Source of the DNA: Anabaena sphaerica FACHB-251
GTDB taxonomy: Bacteria; Cyanobacteriota; Cyanobacteriia; Cyanobacteriales; Nostocaceae
Length of the DNA: 64,000 nucleotides
Assembly (NCBI RefSeq): GCF_014696825.1
Contig: NZ_JACJQU010000016.1
Coordinates: 1 to 64,000 of the forward strand
Reading direction: 5' to 3'
Position numbers and translations under genes: made by a program. This document shows, piece after piece, positions 1 to 9,464 of this stretch (the first letter of the stretch is position 1; each line of letters opens with the position of its first letter). A model generated the notes under the pieces. That model saw nothing but the letters and a program-made list of their open reading frames with translations. It was not told the DNA's origin and searched no databases.

Positions 1-462
1 AGCCAACATCAGAAAAGATACATTACACAAAATCACGACTTATATTAGCAAAAACCACGCGGTTATAGGGATAGAGGATTTGAATGTATCCGGGATGTTA
101 GGTAATGGGAAATTATCAAAAGCTATAGCCGCTATGGGCTTTTATGAATTTAGGAGGCAGCTAGAATATAAAACACAACTATATGGCAGTAAGTTAGTAA
201 TTGTGGATAGATTTTATCCCAGTAGTAAGACTTGCTCAAGTTGTGGAGAGAAGAAATCATCTCTGTCATTATCTCAAAGAGTGTTTAAATGTGTTCGCGC
301 AGCGTGGCGTAAGCCATTAGCTGTGGTTTTGAGTGTGACAGAGATTTAAACGCTGCGATTAATTTAAAAAAAGAAGCGGTCAGATTGATCGTGTTAGCCT
401 GTGGACTAGATAGTGCCGACACTTCTAGGATGAAGCAGGAAGAAAAAGCTGGCTCTTGTTAG
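1..462 (+). pseudogene. tnpB: IS200/IS605-family TnpB (OrfB) 3' remnant, frameshifted
   Basis: The 3' part of an RNA-guided nuclease-type TnpB; the gene begins before the window. Reading from base 2, the GIEDLNVSGM block (RuvC acidic residue, bases 68-97) is followed by FYPSSKTCSSCG, the first half of the zinc ribbon. The frame breaks at about 293-321, where roughly 23 extra bases replace the second knuckle. The correct frame resumes at 322 with CGFECDRDLNAAINLK, which carries the final RuvC Asp, and ends at TAG 460-462. A protein made from the 5' frame would lack the second Cys pair and the last catalytic Asp, so the nuclease is almost certainly dead. No IS end is obvious downstream. The family call is firm; the insertion reading is a direct frame observation. 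Confidence 0.9.
293..318. repeat. REP-like GC-rich insertion inside tnpB
   Basis: A GC-rich stretch (TTCGCGCAGCGTGGCGTAAG and neighbours) sits in AT-rich tnpB exactly where the frame is lost. Removing about 23 bases restores the zinc-ribbon spacing between the Cys codon at 290-292 and CGFEC at 322. It resembles the short interspersed 'GCGTAGCGTGGC' repeats seen in many Nostocales genomes. That resemblance is from memory; the frame effect is seen directly. Confidence 0.6.
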
Positions 463-570
463 CATTAGTTAGCTTTTTTGGATCGGCAGAATAAATATCA
501 CTATTCCTTGTTCCCTGTTCCCCATTTTCGGTTCCCTTTCCTCACGGATAAATTCTTAACTCCAATAGAC

Positions 571-704
571 TTATACCACCTCTACTTTGAAACCCATAGT
601 TTTTTCTTAATCGGGTTTTGTTCCTAAATCCTACACTCTTCCCTGTTCCCTGTTCCCTGTTCCCTTTTGACAAACTCCAGTTCTCAACTTGGACGAGGTT
701 TATA
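571..704 (-). mobile_element. MITE-like dispersed element, copy A
   Basis: Nearly identical, in inverted orientation, to 34288-34415. The ends are imperfect inverted repeats (TTATACCACC at the left, GGACGAGGTTTATA at the right). Inside it carries the GGGAACA heptad, with three full units here against two in copy B, so the copies differ by one 7-bp unit. It lies in the 314-bp gap between the tnpB relic and the DUF6464 gene. No coding capacity is convincing. Confidence 0.75.
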
Positions 705-776
705 TATAGCTTTAGCAATAGTTTATCTATTGCGATACTATTTTTAATAATGTAAATCACATAACATACACTGATT

Positions 777-1178
777 ATGGAGCCAGACTCTTTACCAACT
801 GAGGTAATTTTGACAAATCCGCGTCAGTCTCTTGGTAGATTACAACTTGATTGGACACCCCAACCGGGAAACTATCTTGATTTTGAAGGCAAAACCTATG
901 CAGTATTAGAGCGCCGTCATAGGTATCAATTGAAAGCAGGACGCTACCGCTTACATAATATTGCTATTTATGTTCAAAAAGCTAAACGACCATCAGAAAA
1001 AACTTTAGTAGCTGGACGTTGGGTAATTGGTGATGCTAGTTGTGACTACAATGCTAATTCAGAAATCATTCGCTGTGCAGTTAACCCAGAAGGACCTTGT
1101 AATTCTTGCCGTTTTTATGAAAATTCAGGGAACAGGGAACAGGGAACAGGGAACAGGGGGAGAATAACAAATGACTAA
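777..1178 (+). CDS. DUF6464 family cyanobacterial protein
   Basis: A 133-residue protein of unknown function. A small beta-rich N-terminal half ([18 protein letters not shown]) is followed by a Cys motif region: CDYN..., then [17 protein letters not shown] at about residues 98-114. This Cys arrangement is what I associate with the DUF6464 family, widespread in cyanobacteria, and may bind metal. The last about 17 residues ([11 protein letters not shown]...) are encoded by a GGGAACA short tandem repeat, so the native C-terminus has probably been replaced or extended by repeat DNA. The stop overlaps the stop of convergent fmt by 4 bp. No function is assigned. Confidence 0.8.
   Translation: MEPDSLPTEVILTNPRQSLGRLQLDWTPQPGNYLDFEGKTYAVLERRHRYQLKAGRYRLHNIAIYVQKAKRPSEKTLVAGRWVIGDASCDYNANSEIIRCAVNPEGPCNSCRFYENSGNREQGTGNRGRITND
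1126..1160. repeat. GGGAACA heptanucleotide tandem repeat (STRR)
   Basis: About four to five units of the 7-bp sequence CAGGGAA inside the 3' end of the DUF6464 gene. They are translated as the [10 protein letters not shown] tail. The same heptad lies in the MITE copies and at several intergenic sites of this window. Confidence 0.85.
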
Positions 1179-2173
1179 TGACCAATTACCTCTCCTACTG
1201 TTAAATGAGTACCATTAACAAAATCCCATCCTGACTGGGGACGTTTACCAGTTAGCTGAACTTCTCTCAACCACAAAAAACCTTCCCCAGTTTGTACAAT
1301 TGCTCCTATTCCCTTGGCAATGCTTACTACTTCTCCAGGTTGGGCAGATACAGTTGACAAATCAGGTATTTTGTGTATTTTATCTTGTAATTGTTCCGGT
1401 AATTCTTGAATATAAGCAGCATCTAAGGGAACAGTAGCAGTAATTTTCAGCTGTTGATTGCGAAAGGTAGTGATGCAGTTAGGATAAAAGCCTCTAATTT
1501 GATTGTGTAATTCAATAGCACTTTTTGACCAATCCAAATTATAATCATCCTTTTGAATCAAAGACGCATAAGTGGCTAAAGAATTATCTTGGGGAATAGG
1601 TTGAATTTCCTGAAGTTCCAACTTTAGCAAAGTTTCCACCAATAAATCTGCACCTATGACAGCCAGCTGGTCGGCTAAAATTTGGGCATTATCCAGTAAT
1701 TTAATGGGTGTGGTGGCTTTTAGGAGCATATCTCCTGTATCCATCCCCACATCCATTAACATAGTTGTGATTCCGGTTTCTTTCTCCCCGTTATATAGAC
1801 ACCACTGAATGGGAGCAGCCCCTCGATACTGAGGTAAAATCGATCCATGTACGTTGATGCAAGCTAACTTTGGCATCTTTAAGATTTTCTTAGACAAAAT
1901 TTGTCCATAAGCAACCACTACAAACACATCCGCATCTAATTGTTGTAATTGGATTAAAGTTTCAGCATCTTTTTTAACTCTCTCAGGTTGCCATACTGGG
2001 AGGTTGTGAGCATTAGCAACTGTTTTGACAGGTGAAGGAGTCAGTTTATTCCCGCGTTCTCTGCGTTTATCCGGTTGGGTGACAACTGCTAAAACCTCAA
2101 AATCAGGATGATACAGTAATTTTTCTAGAGTAGGAGCGGCAAACTGGGGAGTCCCAAAAAATACTACTTTCAT
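1175..2173 (-). CDS. fmt: Methionyl-tRNA formyltransferase
   Basis: Transfers a formyl group from 10-formyl-tetrahydrofolate to initiator Met-tRNA in the cytoplasm. It has 332 residues, slightly longer than the E. coli enzyme. The N-terminal Rossmann-like domain starts [14 protein letters not shown]. The catalytic site is intact: N107 and H109 in [19 protein letters not shown], and D145 in [11 protein letters not shown]-terminal OB-type domain (residues about 210-330) completes the protein. It is monocistronic and convergent with the DUF6464 gene. The translation start is unambiguous because the conserved N-terminus begins at this ATG. Confidence 0.97.
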   Translation of the reverse strand: MKVVFFGTPQFAAPTLEKLLYHPDFEVLAVVTQPDKRRERGNKLTPSPVKTVANAHNLPVWQPERVKKDAETLIQLQQLDADVFVVVAYGQILSKKILKMPKLACINVHGSILPQYRGAAPIQWCLYNGEKETGITTMLMDVGMDTGDMLLKATTPIKLLDNAQILADQLAVIGADLLVETLLKLELQEIQPIPQDNSLATYASLIQKDDYNLDWSKSAIELHNQIRGFYPNCITTFRNQQLKITATVPLDAAYIQELPEQLQDKIHKIPDLSTVSAQPGEVVSIAKGIGAIVQTGEGFLWLREVQLTGKRPQSGWDFVNGTHLTVGEVIGH

Positions 2174-3126
2174 TAGTGATTAGTTACTGGTTATTAGTTA
2201 TGAGTTACTAGTCAATATTAAGTGCGTCACGAATCACTGACAACTGACAGCCCGCAACTGACTAAATGACAATAACAAGGAAAAAGATGCAAAGCAATTT
2301 TGCTTTGACGACATTAAATTTTAGCTATTTAGTGGTAAAGTATTTATTATCGGTGCAACAAAAAGTTCCTTAATAAAATACAATGCCTTGGCAAGCAGAT
2401 CAGCTAATATCAATCAGTGATTGTATCTGCTGTTTGCAGGTATAGATATTTCGTTTTGTCTCATGGCTGGAAAATTCAGCATCTACTCACCCAATTTATT
2501 TGATAATTGACCAAATTCAGCTTTCTTGCATCTGCGCGATCGCAATATATATTTTATTGGTTTGAGAGCAAATTTGCAATTTATGAATTTGGATAAATGA
2601 CGGTGAGGTTTTATGGATGTTGCTCAGACCGTGGTAGATTTTTAAAGGAATAAATCACTTTCAGACAGATACTCTTTAGTTTTATCGGGGTTGGCGCTGT
2701 TATACCAGATTATACAAAGGGAAAACTGAGTTAAATGGTTTAGTTTTTGCTAAAACATTTTTATCAGAATACATAAATTGAGGCACTAGCTTTAGTCACC
2801 TAAGAGCGTAGTTTATATCCTTTCTCAAGTTACCTATATTTGGTCCTACCTAAGTATGGGCATAATTTAGGCATCCATTTACACGTAGATGACTGGAATG
2901 ATCAACAGCAATATTCACTGTAATTAAATTGGCCTGAACAACCAAGTAATTTAAAGAATGTAAAGGTGTGAACAATGATTGGAAAATTTTTGTAAAGTGA
3001 TGCAAAATTTGGCGAGATGATCTCGTTAGAGCTTCTAGTTTGTTGTTATACATATAATCATAGCTTTTCCTCTTCCTGCATAGACATTGCTCCTCACATA
3101 GCCACCGCCCCTTAGAGAGTCCACTC
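2174..3126. other. Long AT-rich intergenic region (953 bp)
   Basis: Divergent upstream region of fmt and the secreted protein gene at 3127. I see one HIP1-like CGCGATCGC near 2536 and a small hairpin at 2290-2307 (CAAAGCAA, 2-nt loop, TTGCTTTG). There is no credible gene. A 92-codon open frame on the minus strand at 2850-3128 has no recognisable domain. Confidence 0.5.
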
Positions 3127-4440
3127 ATGCTGAAATCCCTTTTGCTGTCAGGATGGTTCCGCGTACAACCATTTCTTAAGTACGTTATCGTTGTTATATT
3201 AATTGCTCCCTTAGTAGGTGTATCAATTCACTCTAGCGTAGCGAAACAATCACAATTAAAAGTAGGAAAAATTAGTTCAAGTCCTGGCAAATCTGATTCA
3301 ACGTCCCAAGTAACGGCTATTGCTAGGGAAAATGATTTAAAACTAGGTGAAGTCAAATCCTTGGAAGCAAAATTTGGGAATGTTGTACCAGTAGACAAGT
3401 CTGTGAGTGAAGAAAGGCAAGTATTACTGGCCGATAAAATTGATTCTGGGGCAGGACAAGAAAATCAGCACTCAAATAGTAATGTACCTGTTAGCGATAT
3501 CTTGGGGCTAGTTAAACAGGGAAATTTAGCAAAGATCCCTGGTGGTCAAACTGATTTAATCCAAAAATTAAAGGATGCTAAAGTCCAGGCTTTACGGGGT
3601 GAAGTTAACTCTTTAGAAAGTGAGAGTCTGAAAAATGAAATATTAAGAACAGCGACAGGAACATCAAATATTAGAGAATCACAGCCTTCCTCCATGACGG
3701 AAGTACCTGTAGATGAACAGCAAAATCAGTCCGACGCAGTGCCAGATGATCCCATAGGTAGTCCTCATCCAATTCCTTGGAAATGGATCATGATGACTCA
3801 GGAAGCTATTGGTGGTCAAGGGGGTTCTGGGGTGCGACACTATCGTAGTATACCAGTAGTTTCTCCCGATGGTAGATATGCTGTTTATAGCCGAGTGCAA
3901 CTAGAAGTGCAACCGGAAATGCACAACAGCCGAGTTACCAGCTTGTTGTTTATCGAAGATCGGCAAACCAAGAGTTTACGGGTAATGGCTAAAACTGCTG
4001 CCATTGCTGATCCACTGTTAAATCAGCCAATTCCCGCCCAACAAACTGATGCCGAAGGGAAAATAGGGGTTTTAGTTCCGGTTAGCTGGTCTCAAAAAGG
4101 CGATCGCTTTTTAGCCCGCAAATTTGTAGGCATCTTCAACACAGCAGATGTGACAGACCATGCAGTAATTTGGGATCGGCAAGAAAATCATACCAAAACC
4201 GTTGCTCCAACCCAAGGGGAAGATGAGCATGAAAAAATAGCGATATTATTAGGTTGGAGTAAAAAACAACCCGATCATGTGCTATTCCGTGCAGGTGAAC
4301 TAGGGGAAGAAAATTGGCCTTTGATACAAGTTGCTAGTGATGGCAAAAGTGTAAATGTCACAAACGATGGCGATCAGCCTGTTACTTTTGGTGAAAGAGA
4401 TACACAGATTTGGGCAGAACCTCAAGTTGCTTCCAGATAG
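3127..4440 (+). CDS. Secreted or membrane-anchored protein with a propeller-like C-terminal half
   Basis: A 437-residue protein I do not recognise by name. A hydrophobic segment (YVIVVILIAPLVGVSIHSSV, about residues 18-37) is a signal anchor or signal peptide. Residues about 40-190 are low-complexity, charged and Ser/Gln-rich, probably disordered. Residues about 210-437 contain blade-like repeats (VSPDGRYAVYSRV; WSQKGDRFLARK; ILLGWSKKQPDHVLFRAGE) of TolB/WD-type sequence style, suggesting a small beta-propeller in the periplasm. It is monocistronic and followed by a strong hairpin. The function is unknown; the fold assignment is inference. Confidence 0.6.
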   Translation: MLKSLLLSGWFRVQPFLKYVIVVILIAPLVGVSIHSSVAKQSQLKVGKISSSPGKSDSTSQVTAIARENDLKLGEVKSLEAKFGNVVPVDKSVSEERQVLLADKIDSGAGQENQHSNSNVPVSDILGLVKQGNLAKIPGGQTDLIQKLKDAKVQALRGEVNSLESESLKNEILRTATGTSNIRESQPSSMTEVPVDEQQNQSDAVPDDPIGSPHPIPWKWIMMTQEAIGGQGGSGVRHYRSIPVVSPDGRYAVYSRVQLEVQPEMHNSRVTSLLFIEDRQTKSLRVMAKTAAIADPLLNQPIPAQQTDAEGKIGVLVPVSWSQKGDRFLARKFVGIFNTADVTDHAVIWDRQENHTKTVAPTQGEDEHEKIAILLGWSKKQPDHVLFRAGELGEENWPLIQVASDGKSVNVTNDGDQPVTFGERDTQIWAEPQVASR

Positions 4441-4477
4441 TGAATCAAAATTTTGGATAATAAATATTAATTTTAAT

Positions 4478-4513
4478 TCCCGTTGTTGCCCAAGGTGATA
4501 ACGGGTATTTTTT
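4478..4513 (+). terminator. Rho-independent terminator
   Basis: The stem CCCGTT...AACGGG is followed by TATTTTTTG, 38 bp past the stop of the gene at 3127-4440. The remaining 230 bp to the next gene holds only short GAGTCAG-type repeats. Confidence 0.7.
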
Positions 4514-4751
4514 GTTATCCGCAGCAAGATGTTTTTAAAGTTGAGCTATAGCAGGAGTCAGGAGTCAAGAGTAAAACCCTTTTGTAGTGGGAGTTTCATT
4601 ATCAATTGATGTCCTAACCACCCTGTCCATGGCTATACTTATTACCATTTAGGGCATATTGCAGGTACATGAGGTACAAAATTTGCTCACAAAGCTACGG
4701 CACACTCATGCTTTTACTCCTGACCCCTGACTGCTGAATTCAGCTATATGT

Positions 4752-5525
4752 TCAGGCTGATTTAAAAAATCTAATAATCTCCCGAACATGATCCAGAAAT
4801 TGCCCATCTGTAGAAAGTTGTGCAATGGCATTTCTGGCTTCTCTGGATAGTCGCTCATGTTCAACTTGGTTTGTAGCCCGTAATTCTTCTAAACTAGCAA
4901 TAATACGAGCTAATTCTCGACGAGTTTCTTCATTAAACCTTTGGTTATTTGCTGCCAAAGAATATGGTTGTTCTGGGTTAAGTTGGTCTTCTAAAGATTG
5001 GACTTTTTGCTCTATTTCATAAAATCGGTTACGAAGTTCCAAAATATCTTCACGCGGATAGGTAAATGCTTGACGAATCATTCTTAACCGAGCATATAAA
5101 TATTCGTAGGCGCTAATAGCAGGACGGAGTAAAGTTAATAACAAAGCTGCGCCAGAACTGATATATCCCACAGCACTAATACCAGTAGCAGCTAGGATAT
5201 AAAGAGCAATAGCTGAAACTAAGTGTAAACCAATAGCCAACCAGAGCGATCGCTTGGCTAAAACTTTCACATACTTAACTTGTTTCTCATCTACAGGAAT
5301 ATTTTTTTCTATAGATTCTGCTGCTTCTGCTAAAACTTCCTTAGCTTGAAAATGGACATTCCACGGAACTGTCACAATCACCAATAACCACCAAAAACTA
5401 GCACCACCAATTACCCAGTCGAGAACATTACCTGCGGGTATATGGAACCATTGCAAAACACCAAAAGCTACCAAGAATGTGACTACAATTCCCACAATAG
5501 AACTGATAAAAAAGTTCAAATACAT
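4752..5525 (-). CDS. Membrane protein with C-terminal coiled coil, unknown function
   Basis: 257 residues. Four hydrophobic segments are visible (about residues 4-26, 37-55, 93-112 and 117-140), giving an integral membrane N-terminal half. The C-terminal half is highly charged and predicted helical (LRNRFYEIEQKVQSLEDQ; ELARIIASLEELRATNQ), typical of a cytoplasmic coiled coil. No catalytic motif is seen. It is monocistronic, with about 770 bp of non-coding DNA upstream. It looks like a conserved cyanobacterial hypothetical; possible roles are scaffolding or membrane-associated sensing, with no direct evidence for either. Confidence 0.7.
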   Translation of the reverse strand: MYLNFFISSIVGIVVTFLVAFGVLQWFHIPAGNVLDWVIGGASFWWLLVIVTVPWNVHFQAKEVLAEAAESIEKNIPVDEKQVKYVKVLAKRSLWLAIGLHLVSAIALYILAATGISAVGYISSGAALLLTLLRPAISAYEYLYARLRMIRQAFTYPREDILELRNRFYEIEQKVQSLEDQLNPEQPYSLAANNQRFNEETRRELARIIASLEELRATNQVEHERLSREARNAIAQLSTDGQFLDHVREIIRFFKSA

Positions 5526-6036
5526 TGTTCTCTGTCTCCAGTAAAACTGTTACCTTTATCATGTTCACAAGTTCCCAGTGATACATATATCATTGTGCTG
5601 GTTTTTCTAATAGCACATCATCTTCAAAAAAGATAAGATGTCAAAATTAATCATAATTGTTTCACCAGCAGCTTGATAAAGTGCGGCTATTTGTGGAAAT
5701 CAACAACCCTACTCAGAAAAAGTCAACTCAGCGTTTTATGTATTCCTTGCCTTAACTTGATGGAGACTTGACAATTAATAGCACAAGAGATAGTCTATAA
5801 TTATTGCGGGTGTTTAATCAAAACCTTCTTAATTAATCAAAAATTAAACCCCTGAAAATCAGTAAAAACTTCAGCATCTTGGTAAGTTCGGTTTGGTAAG
5901 TTCGTTCGGGTGTCATCGGAAAAACCCCAAGTCTGAATAGACATGGATTTTATTGGTACGCAGTTTCGGTTAGGGTAACTGAATAGAATCTAGGTTTTAA
6001 TTTGCATAGAATTTAACCTCAATTCTTCATACCCAG

Positions 6037-6100
6037 ACTGCAATCTATATCAACTCTGGCTACTTACAGCACAGAGCAACATCGTCACGCAGATTAACAG
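6037..6100. repeat. 64-bp direct repeat, unit 1
   Basis: Begins ACTGCAATCTATATC and ends GCAGATTAACAG. It matches 6122-6185 over the full 64 bp with only a handful of substitutions. The units start 85 bp apart and contain internal complementary blocks (CTGGCT... / ...AGCACAGAG). They lie 110-260 bp upstream of the 6295 start codon. Confidence 0.9.
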
Positions 6101-6121
6101 CGGGGTGAACTCCTATCCTCC

Positions 6122-6185
6122 ACTGCAATCTATATCTACTCTGGCTGCTCACAGCACAGAGCAACTTCGCAACGCAGATTAACAG
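6122..6185. repeat. 64-bp direct repeat, unit 2
   Basis: Second copy of the repeat at 6037-6100, same orientation and same length. Differences are single-base substitutions (e.g. ATCAACTC/ATCTACTC, ATCGTCACG/TTCGCAACG), with no indels, which suggests selection on length or a recent duplication. Confidence 0.9.
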
Positions 6186-6294
6186 TAAAAATTGACAAAC
6201 TGCGGCACTAAAGCCCTACCACAGCGGATGAGTAGATTACATCGCAGTAGCGGCAATTATCAAAAATTGGCAGAACCAAAAATAGTACAGAATT

Positions 6295-9200
6295 ATGAGC
6301 GAACAAGTTTTTAACATCTCCACACTTAATGGTACAAACGGCTTTACTATCATCAATGGACCGATTCATGATGACCACTTAGGCTACTCAATTAGCAACG
6401 CTGGAGACGTTAACGGTGACGGCATCGATGACATAATTATTGGCGCTCCCCTAGATGATCCCAATGAGGAAAATAATGCAGGAAGCAGCTATGTAGTATT
6501 TGGTACTAACCAAGGCTTTCCTACCACCATAGATATCTCCACCCTAAATGGGATCAACGGCTTTACTCTAATCGGTGGTACAGAAGGTGACGGATCAGGC
6601 CATTCAGTCAGTGCAGCAGGAGATATTAACGGCGACGGTATCGACGACCTAGTGATCGGCGCACCCTTTGCTGACCCAAATGGTGAGAGTTCTGGGGCTG
6701 CATACATAGTATTTGGCAAAAATAGCTTCAGTTCCACCCCTACTATCAACCTTTCCAGTCTTAATGGTACGAACGGTTTTATTATCAACGGACTGGCTGC
6801 GGAAGACGAATTAGGCTATAAAGTCAGCAATGCGGGGGATATCAACAAGGACGGCTTTGATGATCTAATTATCGCCGCTCCCAACGTCTACAGCAATCCC
6901 AACGGTCAACCTGGAAAGGCTTACGTAATATTTGGTCAGAGTAACTTTAATTCCAACTTCGACCTCACCAGTCTGAATGGTAGCAACGCCTTTGTCATCA
7001 ACGGACTGACTGCGAACGACGAATTAGGCTTTGCGGTCAGCAGTGCTGGAGACGTTAATAATGACGGTATTGATGACCTCATTATTGGCGCACATTATGC
7101 CGACCCCAATGGTAGCAGATCCGGGCGGGCATACATAGTATTTGGCAGCGAAGAACAATTTTCATCAACCCTTGACCTCTCCAGTCTTAACGGCAGCAAC
7201 GGCTTTATCATCAACGGTCAAGATGATGAGGAATTAGGCTTCTCCGTTAGCAGTGCAGGGGACGTTAATAATGACGGTATTGATGACATAATTATTGGCG
7301 CACCCTTTGCCCATCCCAATGGCGTAACTCATGCTGCTGGAATCAGTTATGTAGTATTTGGTAAAGATGGTAACTTTGAACCCATCTTAGATCTTTCCAC
7401 CCTTGATGGTAATAACGGCTTTGCCATCAAAGGCATTGGAGAATCTGACAACTCAGGCTGGGCTGTTACTGGTGTGGGAGATGTCAGCGGCGATGGTATC
7501 GACGACTTCATCATCAGCGCCAACAATGCAGATCCCAATGGTGAGAGTTCTGGCCAGAGCTACGTAATATTTGGTAAGAACAACTTTGGGTCCTCCATCA
7601 ATCTTGCCGATATTGATGGCACTAACGGCTTTGTCATCAACGGCAAATCTGTGTGGGATAACTTAGGTCATTCAGTCAGCGGTGGAGGAGATGTAAACGG
7701 TGACGGTATCCGTGACCTAATTGTTAGCGCCCCTTTTGCTGACTCCCAAACTGGGGAAGGCTACGTGATTTTTGGCATCAATAACACCCCCACAGATTTG
7801 TTACTTAGTAACGAGAATGTTGATGAGAATGTTGCAGCCGAAACAGTTATTGGCCAATTTACTACCACTGACCCCAACGCAAAAGTTCAGAAGTTCACCT
7901 ATAGCTTAGTTGCTGGTGCTGCGGATAATGATGCTTTCATTATTGATGGTGATACTCTGAAAATTAAGCAATCTCCAGACTTTGAAACCAAGTCAAGTTA
8001 TCTCATCCAAGTTATAACTACAGACCAAGGTGGACTGTCGTATCAGAAGGAATTGACTATTAATGTTAATGACATCGATGAAACAGGAGGCAATACAGGT
8101 ACAAATACAGCACCGACAGATTTAGCCTTAAGTGCTACTACTGTTAATGAGAATATTACAGACGAAACTGAAATTGGCACATTTATCACTACTGATCTAG
8201 ACACAAGTGATACCCACATCTATAGCTTAGTTGATGATGAAAACTATCCTGATAATGCTGCTTTTATCATTAGTGGCAACAGTCTGAAGATCAAAAAATC
8301 TCCAGATTTTGAAACTAAGTCAATTTACAACATTAGTGTCAGGACAACGGATGCTGGTGGACTCTCTTTTGTAAAAGAGTTGACTATTAATGTTAACGAC
8401 ATCAACGAAAACCAAGAACCTCCAACTGGTGGAAATACCCAAACTCAAGTAGTCAAGATTGGTGATGATGTTGTTCAAATCATCAGCAATAATAGCAAAG
8501 TCAGATTTGAAGCCAACCTTCAAGCCAATAATTCTAATTTGGTTAAGGAATTAGCAGTATTTACCGTTGATGATGCAGATGGTAAAATTAATGGCATTGC
8601 CCCTGGTGAGGATGGATATACTCAGGCCGCATTGGCAAGAAGTAAGGTAGTTTTCTCTGCTATTGCTAAAATTCCTAACCAGTTTGATATCAACAATCTC
8701 AATAAGTTATTAGAATTGAATGCCAATGATAAATTGAGATTCTATATAGTGGAGGATGGAACAAATGATTCTGTAAAAGCTGGGTTTACTCCTCTTACCA
8801 ATGTTATTTTCCCTAGCTTATCAAGCCTCAATATTACCCCGTTAGATGATGATAAGTTCTCTGTTGATTTGGGGAATTTGGTTGTAAATATTAACGCTAC
8901 AGATAAACCCTTATCTCTGGGTACAAATCTACAAGATAGTTCACAAGGAGAAAACATTGATTTACGCAATGTAACTGGTTTAGTGAACGCTGAATTTACA
9001 GTTTACCGAGAAGCAGCATTTGATAATTACGTTGGCTTCTATAAAGTCACTGATGAAACCGGTGGAATTGATATTGATGGTGATGGTAGTGCCGATATCT
9101 TGCCCGGACAAGCAGGTTATACTCAAGCTGCGGTTAATCAGCATTTAAGCAATTTTGGTTTGACTGTTGGTAATGGACAAACAGCGACTTTTAGCAGTAC

Positions 9201-9444
9201 TTTAGAAGGTGGTGCTATCTACGTACCATTTATTATTGCTAATGGTAGACCCGATGCTGTTCTTGATAGTAATCCCAACAATGATCCATCAGTTTACTTT
9301 ACATATTTAGGTGCTAATTCTGATCGTGTAGATCACGTTCGACTTTTGGGAGATAACACCTTTGGTTTTGAAGATATAAGCGGTGGTGGAGATTTAGATT
9401 ACAACGATATGGTTGTCCAAGTTAAATTGTCAGCCATAGTTTAG
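6295..9444 (+). CDS. FG-GAP/integrin-alpha-like repeat protein with cadherin and DUF4114 domains
   Basis: A 1049-residue surface or secreted protein. Residues about 1-495 hold seven FG-GAP repeats, each with a calcium loop of the form GDVNGDGIDDIIIGAP and a YVVFG strand, expected to form an integrin-like seven-bladed propeller. Residues about 500-710 hold two cadherin-like repeats (NENVDENVAAETVIGQF...; VNENITDETEIGTF...), each ending INVNDI. Two DUF4114-like modules follow; the second, at the C-terminus (GFYKVTDETGGIDIDGDG...DLDYNDMVVQ), is canonical and the first (about 750-900) degenerate. There is no N-terminal signal peptide, as in many cyanobacterial type I-secreted calcium-binding proteins. 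Likely adhesion or a cell-surface role (inference). Start ATG with long leader. Confidence 0.88.
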   Translation: MSEQVFNISTLNGTNGFTIINGPIHDDHLGYSISNAGDVNGDGIDDIIIGAPLDDPNEENNAGSSYVVFGTNQGFPTTIDISTLNGINGFTLIGGTEGDGSGHSVSAAGDINGDGIDDLVIGAPFADPNGESSGAAYIVFGKNSFSSTPTINLSSLNGTNGFIINGLAAEDELGYKVSNAGDINKDGFDDLIIAAPNVYSNPNGQPGKAYVIFGQSNFNSNFDLTSLNGSNAFVINGLTANDELGFAVSSAGDVNNDGIDDLIIGAHYADPNGSRSGRAYIVFGSEEQFSSTLDLSSLNGSNGFIINGQDDEELGFSVSSAGDVNNDGIDDIIIGAPFAHPNGVTHAAGISYVVFGKDGNFEPILDLSTLDGNNGFAIKGIGESDNSGWAVTGVGDVSGDGIDDFIISANNADPNGESSGQSYVIFGKNNFGSSINLADIDGTNGFVINGKSVWDNLGHSVSGGGDVNGDGIRDLIVSAPFADSQTGEGYVIFGINNTPTDLLLSNENVDENVAAETVIGQFTTTDPNAKVQKFTYSLVAGAADNDAFIIDGDTLKIKQSPDFETKSSYLIQVITTDQGGLSYQKELTINVNDIDETGGNTGTNTAPTDLALSATTVNENITDETEIGTFITTDLDTSDTHIYSLVDDENYPDNAAFIISGNSLKIKKSPDFETKSIYNISVRTTDAGGLSFVKELTINVNDINENQEPPTGGNTQTQVVKIGDDVVQIISNNSKVRFEANLQANNSNLVKELAVFTVDDADGKINGIAPGEDGYTQAALARSKVVFSAIAKIPNQFDINNLNKLLELNANDKLRFYIVEDGTNDSVKAGFTPLTNVIFPSLSSLNITPLDDDKFSVDLGNLVVNINATDKPLSLGTNLQDSSQGENIDLRNVTGLVNAEFTVYREAAFDNYVGFYKVTDETGGIDIDGDGSADILPGQAGYTQAAVNQHLSNFGLTVGNGQTATFSSTLEGGAIYVPFIIANGRPDAVLDSNPNNDPSVYFTYLGANSDRVDHVRLLGDNTFGFEDISGGGDLDYNDMVVQVKLSAIV

Positions 9445-9464
9445 AAATAAGTTTAGAAATCTCT

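Larger units (their letters stand above)
5526..6294. promoter_or_regulatory. 769-bp upstream region of the FG-GAP gene, with twin 64-bp repeats
   Basis: Non-coding in all frames as far as I can tell. It holds a short direct duplication (GGTAAGTTCGGTTT / GGTAAGTTCGTTCG, about 5881-5907) and two 64-bp direct repeats described separately. It is probably the long leader or promoter of the 6295 gene. No known riboswitch consensus was recognised. Confidence 0.4.

Noticed and set aside
542-760. 72-codon minus-strand ORF
   Set aside because: It is the translation of a MITE-like element and its GGGAACA repeat ([18 protein letters not shown]).
2850-3128. 92-codon minus-strand ORF in a long intergenic region
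   Set aside because: No recognisable domain or ribosome-binding site, and composition like non-coding DNA; it overlaps the start of a better gene.
6489-8969. Antisense ORFs within the FG-GAP gene
   Set aside because: Shadow frames caused by the repetitive coding sequence.
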